Assembly: GCA_026419775.2 (NCBI GenBank)
Contig: JAOPGA020001877.1
Span: 1-64,000, forward strand
Source of the DNA: Acrasis kona
Taxonomy: Eukaryota; Heterolobosea; Eutetramitea; Acrasida; Acrasidae
DNA length: 64,000 bases
Direction: 5' to 3'
Part shown: piece by piece, positions 55,591 to 64,000 of the stretch
Layout: each line of letters begins with the position of its first letter
How positions within the stretch are numbered: the stretch's first letter is position 1
The notes under the pieces: generated by a model
Told to the model about the DNA's origin: nothing
Seen by the model: the letters and a program-made list of their open reading frames with translations, nothing else
Databases searched by the model: none
Program-made: the position numbers and the translations under genes

Positions 55591-57130
55591 ATGAACAGAT
55601 TCACACAGACAGACAAGGTTCAGAACATTGTTCTGTTCGTCCTAGTGTCGGCGATAGCTGCCATTATGATCGCAATTATTAGCGTTGCAAAAATAAAGGG
55701 CACATATACATCGCCACTTCAATCAGAAGTTCTGAGAATCAAAACAAGCACGGACTTGATAATCAAAAATTTGGTGGATGGCGAACATTCAGGAAAAGCG
55801 CTTGAAATTATCGAAGCTATATCGTACAAATTTGGACCAAGGCTTTTAGGATCGCAACCATTGGAATCAGCTTTGACCTATGTCTCCGAAATGATGGTAT
55901 AATCAAGTTGGATCCTCACGATTAATCACATCAATAGAAAAAAGATGGATTTGAAAATGTTGTTCTAGAGACAGTGCCAAACGTCACACATTGGGTGAGA
56001 GGTGAAGAAAGTCTCAAAATGACACAACCAAGAGAAGCCGAGATTGTGATGCTTGGATTAGGAGGATCAGTAGCCACCCCACCCGAGGGCATTACTGCCC
56101 CAATTATCTTGATCAATTCATTTGAAGAACTAGAAGTTAGAAAAGATGAAGTCCAAGGAAAAATTGTTTTGTATAATTATAACTCCACATTCACGTCCTA
56201 TGGCCAACTCAGCAAGTACCGTACCAGAGGTGCTTCGCAAGCTTCAAAGTTCGGAGCTGTTGCTTCTCTTGTTCGATCTCTTGCCTCCTTCTCTATGCGA
56301 ACTCCCCACACAGGTACCCATTACAATCTTTTGTTTTTTTTCATCTTTGTAAAGGCGTCATGTATTATGAAAAATCTGTTACAAAAATTCCTGGTGCTGC
56401 CGTATCAGTCGAAGATGCAGATATGATAACGTGGTTAATAAAACACGGCGAGAATGTCGTAGTGACTTTGAAAATGAATTGTCAAGATTTGTCCCCTGCC
56501 ATCAGTCACAATGTGTATGGAGATATTGTGGGCAGCAAGTATCCTGACGAAATTATTGTTGTTGGAGGTCACATGGACTCATGGGATGTGGGAACTGGTG
56601 CGAATGACGATTTGGGTGGTGCGATTGTGTGTTATCAAGCAATAAAAACAATAGTCCAACTAGGTTTGAAACCACTCAGAACTCTTCGGTTTATAGGCTG
56701 GACCGGAGAGGAATGGGGAAGTGCTGGTGCTACTCAGTACAGGTTAAACCATTTGGATCAACTTAAAAATCATGTTTTTGCTTTTGAAAGCGATTCTGGA
56801 GTCTTTTCTCCTTCTGGTATTTCTTTGGCAACTAGAAGTAATTCCACAACAAATGTTGTTTCTATGATTGTGAATGTATTGTGTAAAGATCTCAACACAA
56901 CAATAATAAGGAGTGTTGGTTGCGAGTCCATTGGTCAAGATACGAAGGAACTTTGTGCAGAAGGCATAACAACTGCACATCCCATCACTGAGAGTCACAA
57001 ATATATGTGGTATCATCATTCCCATGCAGACACTCCTTATTCTATGAATAATGGCGATTTGGACAAAATGACAGCCATGATCTCCGCAATCATATATGCA
57101 GTAGCCAATCTAGAGAATCGCCTCAATTAA
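55591..57130 (+). CDS. Carboxypeptidase Q-like M28 metallopeptidase
   Basis: Exons 55591-55896, 55938-56313, 56355-57130; introns of 41 and 41 bp; 485 residues. An N-terminal hydrophobic segment (IVLFVLVSAIAAIMIAIISV) is either an uncleaved signal-anchor or a signal peptide. A protease-associated domain follows, then the M28 catalytic domain with all zinc ligands: GGHMDSWD (His, Asp), DDLGG (Asp), GEEWG (catalytic Glu plus Glu ligand), FESDSG (Asp) and HHSHAD (His). This family (CPQ/PGCP) removes residues from dipeptides and peptides in lysosomes or outside the cell. Its 5' flank is the rearranged piece of the secreted orphan. Confidence 0.92.
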
Positions 57131-57195
57131 ATAAACATAACATTAACACAATGAACATCTATATTAAAAAACATATTTTATTGTGTATCCTCAAA

Positions 57196-58757
57196 TTATA
57201 AACCTGAGGATATATTGAAATATCTTGACATTTCCTTCATGTTTTCTAATCGCTTTACTTTTCTTGCGAAAAAGAGATTAGAATTTTTAATGTCTTCAAA
57301 ATGCTCGGGAAGTACTTCGCGCGGACTTGCCCTTCCATCCCAATATATATATGTCAATATACGTGATTGTGTGGTGTCTACTAAAGTACTTCCAACAATT
57401 TTCACATCTGTACCGTTTGCAAGTGACCACGTGTCGGATCTTGAAAGATAAAGTACAGTCATATGATAATATATCTCCTAAAGAAGGTTAGTAAAATAAC
57501 ACAAAATGTGATACCTCTGGTACAGCAGCATGTTTCATCATGATTAAAAGTTCTATACATTTTCTGCTGCTATAAATGTGTAAAAGTGTATTCCTGGATT
57601 CTACATGCCAGGATGATCCGCCTTTAATATATTCTGGTTTACTCAGAAATTCTTCTTCTAAATGTTTATAGTTGGCTTTGAGTGGATGAACATCACTACA
57701 AAACTTTATGGAACGCGAACGATTATTAACTTACCAACAAAAAGTATCCAGACAGGTTTGAACGACTCTGAGTCTTTCATCAGGTTGCGTGTTCAAGTTG
57801 AAAAATACGTGAGACTGGCTTAAGGATCCAAGATAAGAAGAAAGCGCTGATATTGGTTTTGCTGGGAAATGAGTTTCTGATAGACAAAATTTCCATGACC
57901 AGTCCGTCCAACCCATCATGAGAGCATGTAAAACACCCACTACTTCCATGTAAATTCTGTAAAAGTTAGATGAACAAAGGTTAAGAAACACGTTACAGAG
58001 AAACATCAGACCAAATGCCTTGAATGGAGAGATTTTCGGGGATAATAGCCACGTTAGGCATCTTTACTAACTGTTCCACGCTTTGCCTCAACTCTTTTGT
58101 TGCTGCACTTGACAGCGAGAAGATGTAGTAGTGGTCCTTTGAATAAACAGTATTGAATAAGTACTCTATTAGGTCAAGTTCTTTTGAAACCATGAGCACA
58201 AATAGCATCTTTCCAGGAACTGACTTCAAGTCACCTCCCAGTCCAAGTGTTGATGAAAATTTGATGTTGTACTCATGTAAAGCACTAATTACCATTGCAT
58301 CATTTTTGGTGTATGGTCCGTATTTTGTTGACACATCCATAAAAAACTCATCAGTTTTGCTGAGACCTCTAGTGGCTGTAATCTCTGGCGAAAGTCTTCC
58401 AGATTGCCAAGTTACAACTCGATTAGCATAATCTACAATGTTATCTGGAGCGTCTAAAGGGGCACTTCCTTCATTAATTTGAAAGATTCCAGACCATGGC
58501 ATTTCCATCTTTACTAACTTCTGGTACTTCGTTGGTGGTTCATTTAATGATTCGCAAGAATCACCAACAGATAATTCTGGGCACGTGCAATAATGATCAG
58601 AATTTATCTGCAATGAAATTCCAAAGTTACATTTTTCAACATTGTGGTGTATGACTAGTGTTGAGGATGGTGACCTATGCGATATGATGTATATTGCCAA
58701 GGTGGAATAGAAAAACAGTAACACAATAAAAATAATGTACCTTCGTTGGCGTTGCAT
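57196..58757 (-). CDS. GT14 core-2/I-branching-type glycosyltransferase
   Basis: Exons 58757-57997, 57956-57735, 57695-57515, 57477-57196; introns of 40, 39 and 37 bp; 481 residues. It is a type II membrane protein with a basic start (MQRQRRY) and one signal-anchor (IIFIVLLFFYSTLAIYII). The catalytic domain includes DWSWKFCLSETHFP, the GT14 block of xylosyltransferases and core-2 GlcNAc-transferases, and a late WHVESRN/LFFARKV region. It would act in the Golgi, adding GlcNAc or xylose to glycoproteins or glycans; the sugar is not determined. The last intron has TACTAAC. Confidence 0.85.
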
Positions 58758-58930
58758 AGAGTGTTGTATTTACCTTCATTTAGGCAAATTAAAAATATAA
58801 CACCTGATTGATTGTAAAGCGGCGATGATCATCTGGTACAAATGTTCGAATCTAATACCTATTGATATATATATACAAGTAGACAATAAATGTTCAAACA
58901 CTAAAGACGAACTCAATGATCACAACAAGT

Positions 58931-60123
58931 TTATTTGCTCTTTGAGCTTTTCAAAACACAACTCTCGCACACTTCGTCGCCCTCAAAACATTCCGAAAGT
59001 ATTTTTCTAATTTTAGTCCTTGCGTCCTCACATATCCTCATTTTCAACTCTCTATCGGGATTGAACGAACTTTCGAACCCATTCATCAACAATCTTTCTA
59101 ACTCGTTAAACGTGAGGTGGAAATGGTCAGCAATCTTCTTGTACTCCCCTGATAACGTAATTCCACTCATCAGAGTGTTATCTAATAATTTTAATTTATA
59201 AACACATTTAGCAACTGACCTGTACAGGGAACAACAACTACATCTTTTTGTAAAAATTCGTAAATAGGATGGTCGAGCACACTAACTACTGCCTTTGTCT
59301 GCAAATTTGAAGTCACACACATTTCCACCGGGACGCGATGATTTATAATGTATGTGAGAAGATCAGGGTCGTCTCTTATTCTGACTCCATGGCCTATTCT
59401 ATGTGCACCTTGTTTTAGAGCGGAACGAACTGATTCAGGGCCATCTGCTTCTCCAGCATGGCACGTGCAGAAGTGCAACCCATGCTGCACACACTCAAAA
59501 GCCTCGTGATGGATGTCTGGTCTAAAACCGTACTCAGGACCTGCGATATCAAAAGCAACAACTCCCGTTCCCATGTATTGGTCAACAAGCCTTGCCATCT
59601 CGAGAACTTTAGTCGGCGTGTCGCTTCTTATACCGCATACTATAATTCTAGAGTGGAATCCATCAAAGTCGTTCTCTGCACGGTTTTTACCCCTTAGCAC
59701 GGAGTTGATGACTTGTTCGTTTGCGAGTCCTCCTAAATTATGAAGACAGGGTGCAAATCTCACTTCCAAATAACAAACCCCATCGTTAAACGAGTCTTGG
59801 CATACCTCATACATGCATCTCTCTAAAGATTCCTCGTCTTGCATTATTGAGTGTGTGAATAAGAAAGCTTTTAAATAGTCTTCAAGGGACATACAATCGT
59901 CTCCTACTTGTATGATTTTTCGTAGCTCATCCTCTTCGTATGTTGGAAGTAAACTATTCATGTCAGTGCAAAAGATGCAAAGCAGTCGTTACACGTTATT
60001 CTTTTTGGCTATATCAATAATAGTAGATACTCTAATACTTCCATCTAAATGATGGTGTAAATCAGCTTTAGGAAGTCTTCTTATCAGTTCAAGTGGAAGT
60101 CTGTCGCACTCTATTACCGTCAT
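58931..60123 (-). CDS. Adenosine deaminase
   Basis: Exons 60123-59993, 59953-59220, 59181-58931; introns of 39 and 38 bp; 371 residues, within the family range. The start chosen is ATG at 60123 (MTVIECD). Zinc ligands: HHHLDGS near residue 30, HAGE near 210 and the Asp of CTDN near 290. The catalytic HRIGHG is present. The enzyme turns adenosine into inosine in purine salvage. The spliced CTDNTLMSG differs from the common TDDP: the first Asp is kept, but the second, which contacts the purine, is Asn. This codon is formed at a splice junction (G|AT). Confidence 0.9.
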
Positions 60124-60208
60124 TTTACAAAATGATTTTCCATGGCCCAACTCATGACGATATATTTTATACAAAAATACAGATTGATTTGTTTCGAATT
60201 TTACGTAG

Positions 60209-60279
60209 GTCGTTCTAGTTTAATGGTAGAATATAGGTTTGTGGCACCTGAGACACGAGTTCGATTCTCGTGAACGACA
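60209..60279 (+). tRNA. tRNA-His (GTG)
   Basis: Acceptor stem GTCGTTC/GAACGAC pairs fully. The D-arm is GTT/AAT around AATGGTAG-type loop bases, the anticodon stem TAGGT/ACCTG carries the loop TTGTGGC (anticodon GTG, His), and the T-arm is ACGAG-TTCGATT-CTCGT. 71 nt plus discriminator A. A G at position -1 is encoded. No intron. Confidence 0.92.
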
Positions 60280-60282
60280 ATT

Positions 60283-60474
60283 TTAAATTATTTTCGTAGG
60301 TTGGAGGCGTTCTTTTCTAATGTCTAAATCTGTTATTAGAACTTTCTTGTATTCTGTTGCTCTCCTGAGGTTTAATTGGCCAACAAGAGGACAGTGTCGT
60401 CTAAGAAAGAACAGTTTCGTTGAGACCATTCCGTTATGCTGTTGCCATTGAAAGTACACATCATCCAATACCAA
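60283..60474 (-). CDS. Possible small spliced gene, 3' exon
   Basis: A 63-codon frame reads VLDDVYFQWQQHNGMV..LITDLDIRKERLQPTKII and has coding-like composition. It starts at a non-ATG codon, preceded by an ACATAG acceptor-like site near 60478, so it may be the last exon of a gene whose first exon lies within or near the end of the ABC transporter; the internal ATG (MVSTKLFFLRR) is an alternative start. It overlaps neither neighbour but is tightly packed against tRNA-His. No family recognised. Confidence 0.28.
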   Translation of the reverse strand: MVLDDVYFQWQQHNGMVSTKLFFLRRHCPLVGQLNLRRATEYKKVLITDLDIRKERLQPTKII

Positions 60475-60582
60475 GACCTATGTACATTTCTTATCGTCAT
60501 TATTTGTCGATTGGTTGATTCTTACAATTCTTCAAAGAACAAACAGTTTTTGTGCAAAACAAGAATGATAATAAATACAATT

Positions 60583-63500
60583 TTATTCGACGCTGTGTTT
60601 TAAATGATTATTTTGTAGTTCTTGTAGATATGAAATCTCTCCATTTGCAATCCTTCTCAAGTACTCTGAATTTGATTTACCAGTTTGATTCACTAACATA
60701 TTAAACAACCCCTGTGGTTGAGTTAATAATTCTTTCGGTGAATCAAACTCCTTCAACTCTCCATAATCTAACACTGCAACTTTGTCAGAATCTACAATTG
60801 TGTTGAGACGATGTGCAATGGTCAACATGGTTCTCTCTGAAAATTCCTTTCTAATCGTGTGCTGTATCAAGGCATCAGTTTCAATATCAACACTTGCAGT
60901 TGCCTCGTCAAGCACCAAGACTTTTGTTTTTCTTAAAATAGCACGCGCCAAACAAAATAGTTGTCTTTGACCGACGGATAAATTATCTCCATTTTCAGTT
61001 ACAATATCAGAAAGACCCAGAGGCAATTGAGAAACATATGACTTCATGTGAGATCTTTCAAGAGCTTGCCAAATTTCGGCATCAGAATATTCTTGGTTAG
61101 GATCAATATTAAAACGAATAGTACCGCTAAACATGAAAGGATCCTGAGGAATTATACTTAGTTTGGATCTTAAATCATGCAAGCCGATGGAAGAAATGTC
61201 GATACCATCAATACGAACAGTACCTTTATAATATTCTACTAATCTAAACAAGGCCATGACCAAAGTGCTTTTACCTGCACCGGTACGACCAGCAATACCA
61301 ACTTTTTCAGCAGGCAACACATTTGCAGTAAAGTCCTTTAAGGCAGGATCCAACGTAGGTCTATATTTCAACCACAAGTGATCAAACTCAATCTGACCCT
61401 TGTCTGGCCAGTTCTCTGGAGGACGTTTGCCTTCAATAATGGGCTCCGCCTCTTGTTCAATCTCATCACAATAATAAACAATACGTTCTACAGAATTCAT
61501 GTTTGATTCCGTGTCTGTGAAATTTCTGACTGCATATGAGATGCTTCCCGTAATTTGTAAAGCAAAAGTCAAGGACAAACCAGCAAGACTAGGATGTAAA
61601 GAATCTCTATACAAGACGGCAAGCATGGCTGCAGAAAACACAACAAAACGAGAAATACATTCTATACGAACGGCCAACCACCTTTGGGCAGCAAATTGAA
61701 AATAAACAGATTCATTCGCTTCATCAATGTACTTTTGGTTCAATTCACAAAATCTCTTTTCGGACTGATAAGCTCTAATGGTGCTAACTCCAGATAAAGT
61801 CTCACCAAAATGAGCAAAAAGTGGAGATCGGGTAATGCTTGCTAATCTCTTCAACTCTCTGCTCGTATAACGATAATACTGTTGGACGAAATAATACAAC
61901 AAGGTAATAGGAACCAAAACAATTAAAAACAAGGGAGTTACTGCTGCAATAAGACAAAGAGAAGCCAAAACGCTCATAAAAGAACCCAAAAAAGATTTCA
62001 AATTCATAATGAGTTGGGAGTCAATCGTCTCCATATCTTTACTAAATCGGTTGATGATTCTACCGACGGGTGTCGTGTCAAAAAAGGAACAAGGAGCTCT
62101 CATGACTCTATCGAGCGCCTTCTTGTGTAGAGTCGTACATGATTGAATGCCCGTAAATGCCAAAACTAATTCCCTCACGAATTGTAAACTAACGGCGCCC
62201 AATCCGATGCCAATGTAAATGCCAATGTAGAAAATTAAAGATCTCGATTGATTTGGAGTTCGAGAATCTTCCGCCCAATACGACAACCACCACCCTGATA
62301 AAACAGTAGCTGCGCTCGATAATGCGAATAACGATAATATAAACAATGCAATGAATGCACCGCCTGCACTGTTGAAATAAGATTTGTAAACTCTCCAATC
62401 TACACTTCCGGTTGATCTTTCTTCATCTTGCATCAATTTACCAGATGCTTTTTTTGTGGGAGCCGATGATGCGACCGCTTGTGTGGATCCAGAGGGTGCC
62501 ATCGGTTGTTCTACTTTTGTTTGTACGTCTGGATTGGATTCTTCCAAATGATTCGAATCGCCATCGTCGGGATTTGATTGTTGATTTTCGATCTGACCTT
62601 GATTTTCCAAAATGAACTGTTGTACGATTTGTCCGAATTTTTGGTTTTGCATTAATTGATCGTACGTTCCATCTTCTGTTAATGATCCATTTTCAAAAAC
62701 GAGTACTTGATCGCAATCCTTTAAAAAGTGCCATTGATGGGTGACCAAAATGATTGTTTTTCCTTTGAGCTCTCCATTGATGCATTGATCGAAAATGTGT
62801 TTTCCTACATGGGCGTCTACTGCGGAAAGTACGTCGTCTAGTAAATAAATCTCTGCGTCGCTGTAGACTGCTCTTGCTAATGATATGCGATGACGTTGAC
62901 CGCCGGACAAGTTGGTTCCCTTTTCTCCGATCTCCGTTTCATCTCCGTTGGGTAAGATTTCCAAATCACGTTCCAACGCACAGCACTTGATGGTGCGAAG
63001 GTATTTTGATTTATTGAATGGTTTTCCGAAACAAATGTTATCGCGAATGGTTGCATTTTGGATCCAAGGTTGTTGTGGACAGTAACACATGCTTCTTGCC
63101 GATAATTCGACACTTCCTCTGATGCATGCCATATCTCCGGTGATTGCGGAAAGGAACGAAGATTTTCCGGATCCGACCAAGCCGACCACACATGTTAAAG
63201 TTCCTTTGGTGATGGTGACGTTGAGGTTGGATAAATGTGGAGTGGTGTCCCAAGTGAAATCGGCATCCTTAATTAAAAGTGGTGTTTTGGAACGAGAGGG
63301 TGTGAATGGAGTGGTGGTGATTTCTTCTAGTAGCAAAAAGTTGAGTAGGCGTTGAAGCGATACGCGTGATTCTGCGACTGATGCAAGGACGACTGGTAAC
63401 ATGACGAGTGGCATTTGTAATAAATTAAAGTATCCAAGTGCTGGGAAGATGACCGTTGCGTCCAAAACGTTTCCTAATCCTGCGAACATTCCAAAGGCTG

Positions 63501-64000
63501 CCATGCTGACTAGTATGGGTGCTGCGGACATGATTGTAAATGCTACTGCTGAGACCATCATGGCTGCTCTAATTTTATGAAGCTCCTTCTGACGTGCATC
63601 GGTAGCACGATTGAGAAATCCATTTTCCCACGCATAAAACTTGATGGCTCTTATTCCCATGAGAATTTCATTAATGATCTTAATTCTCTCTCCTGCATAC
63701 GTTAATGTGGCTCTGCGTAGCTTTGTGATTTTCCTTGCTGTTAATGATTGGACCGGTATGATTAGGATCAAGACACCAAGACCTGCAAGAGTGCTATAAC
63801 CAATGAGGCGGAACAGCATTCCAACTGCGACACATATTTGAAATATAGTGGACCAGAAAACGTGAAGCTGCATGACGTTATCACCCAACTTTTGGGAGTC
63901 GACGCTCATGAGATTGATGACATCACCACTTGTTGTTTTTGCTCTTGATTTGTTGCTCAGTCTTAGTGATTTATTGTAAACGATGGTACGTAGACCGGTA
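60583..64000 (-). CDS. ABC transporter, ABCC/MRP family (5' end outside window)
   Basis: The frame is open from 60583 to the right edge, so the N-terminus is missing (at least 1138 residues visible). Order: end of TMD1 with KAKTTSGDVINLMSVD; NBD1 with GLVGSGKSSFLSAI (Walker A), LSGGQRHRISLARAVYSD (signature) and IYLLDD (Walker B); a Gln/Ser-rich linker; TMD2 of six helices; NBD2 with GRTGAGKSTLVMAL, LSVGQRQLF and VLVLDEATASVD. NBD1 ends LLDD, lacking the catalytic Glu after Walker B (Asp instead), as in many ABCC members. It exports organic anions or conjugates from the cytosol. Single exon in the visible part. Confidence 0.93.
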   Translation of the reverse strand, partial: TGLRTIVYNKSLRLSNKSRAKTTSGDVINLMSVDSQKLGDNVMQLHVFWSTIFQICVAVGMLFRLIGYSTLAGLGVLILIIPVQSLTARKITKLRRATLTYAGERIKIINEILMGIRAIKFYAWENGFLNRATDARQKELHKIRAAMMVSAVAFTIMSAAPILVSMAAFGMFAGLGNVLDATVIFPALGYFNLLQMPLVMLPVVLASVAESRVSLQRLLNFLLLEEITTTPFTPSRSKTPLLIKDADFTWDTTPHLSNLNVTITKGTLTCVVGLVGSGKSSFLSAITGDMACIRGSVELSARSMCYCPQQPWIQNATIRDNICFGKPFNKSKYLRTIKCCALERDLEILPNGDETEIGEKGTNLSGGQRHRISLARAVYSDAEIYLLDDVLSAVDAHVGKHIFDQCINGELKGKTIILVTHQWHFLKDCDQVLVFENGSLTEDGTYDQLMQNQKFGQIVQQFILENQGQIENQQSNPDDGDSNHLEESNPDVQTKVEQPMAPSGSTQAVASSAPTKKASGKLMQDEERSTGSVDWRVYKSYFNSAGGAFIALFILSLFALSSAATVLSGWWLSYWAEDSRTPNQSRSLIFYIGIYIGIGLGAVSLQFVRELVLAFTGIQSCTTLHKKALDRVMRAPCSFFDTTPVGRIINRFSKDMETIDSQLIMNLKSFLGSFMSVLASLCLIAAVTPLFLIVLVPITLLYYFVQQYYRYTSRELKRLASITRSPLFAHFGETLSGVSTIRAYQSEKRFCELNQKYIDEANESVYFQFAAQRWLAVRIECISRFVVFSAAMLAVLYRDSLHPSLAGLSLTFALQITGSISYAVRNFTDTESNMNSVERIVYYCDEIEQEAEPIIEGKRPPENWPDKGQIEFDHLWLKYRPTLDPALKDFTANVLPAEKVGIAGRTGAGKSTLVMALFRLVEYYKGTVRIDGIDISSIGLHDLRSKLSIIPQDPFMFSGTIRFNIDPNQEYSDAEIWQALERSHMKSYVSQLPLGLSDIVTENGDNLSVGQRQLFCLARAILRKTKVLVLDEATASVDIETDALIQHTIRKEFSERTMLTIAHRLNTIVDSDKVAVLDYGELKEFDSPKELLTQPQGLFNMLVNQTGKSNSEYLRRIANGEISYLQELQNNHLKHSVE

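Overview
Organism. The window is nuclear DNA of a single-celled eukaryote, probably a free-living amoeboid protist. It has spliceosomal introns (about 35 placed here, nearly all 36-46 bp, GT..AG, several with a TACTAAC branch point), eukaryote-only genes (CYFIP/PIR121 of the WAVE complex, V-ATPase subunit a, URB1-like and RBBP6/MPE1-like proteins) and eukaryotic tRNA genes. TAA, TAG and TGA all serve as stops. Genes are dense, lie on both strands and are not in operons. The actin-regulatory, endolysosomal and peroxisomal gene set, plus an acyl-CoA reductase/acyltransferase fusion of the kind I recall from Dictyostelium, suggests Amoebozoa or a similar amoeba. I cannot name the species. Layout. 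1-5.4 kb: a two-exon protein of unknown function, a small cysteine-rich gene, a secreted lipase-3-type hydrolase and an orphan protein with a 42-bp tandem repeat. 5.4-9.7 kb: a broken ankyrin-like remnant and a large P-loop GTPase. 10.6-12.3 kb: a MORN-repeat protein and a small two-exon membrane protein. 12.3-16.6 kb: CYFIP/PIR121. 16.9-20.3 kb: a membrane zinc-motif protein, an AIF/FSP1-like flavoprotein and NAD kinase. 20.5-23.4 kb: a nine-exon M1 aminopeptidase. 23.4-30.5 kb: an URB1/NPA1-like ribosome-biogenesis factor with a Nopp140-like tail. 30.5-33.5 kb: a small membrane protein and alpha-N-acetylglucosaminidase. 33.6-36.9 kb: a coiled-coil protein and an RBBP6/MPE1-like protein. 36.9-40.4 kb: the acyl-CoA reductase/acyltransferase fusion ending in SKL. 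40.9-42.1 kb: a decayed retroelement and a small acidic protein. 42.5-45.3 kb: V-ATPase subunit a and an odd tRNA-Thr. 45.6-55.6 kb is the accessory part: an orphan acidic-tailed protein, an RT-less LINE remnant with a complete RNase H, a secreted orphan, a possible Crinkler-like gene, a decayed DIRS-like reverse transcriptase, a trypsin-like protease and a rearranged partial copy of the secreted orphan. 55.6-64 kb: carboxypeptidase Q-like M28 peptidase, GT14 glycosyltransferase, adenosine deaminase, tRNA-His and an ABCC transporter running off the right edge. How the genes fit together. Several products suit a phagotrophic cell: V-ATPase acidifies endolysosomes, while NAGLU, the lipase, carboxypeptidase Q and perhaps the protease degrade contents, and CYFIP drives actin-based engulfment and movement. 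The SKL-ending fusion points to peroxisomal ether-lipid synthesis. Adenosine deaminase and NAD kinase are housekeeping nucleotide enzymes. Nothing indicates a bacterial-style gene cluster; the most unusual items are single-gene architectures and the rearranged 47-56 kb region.
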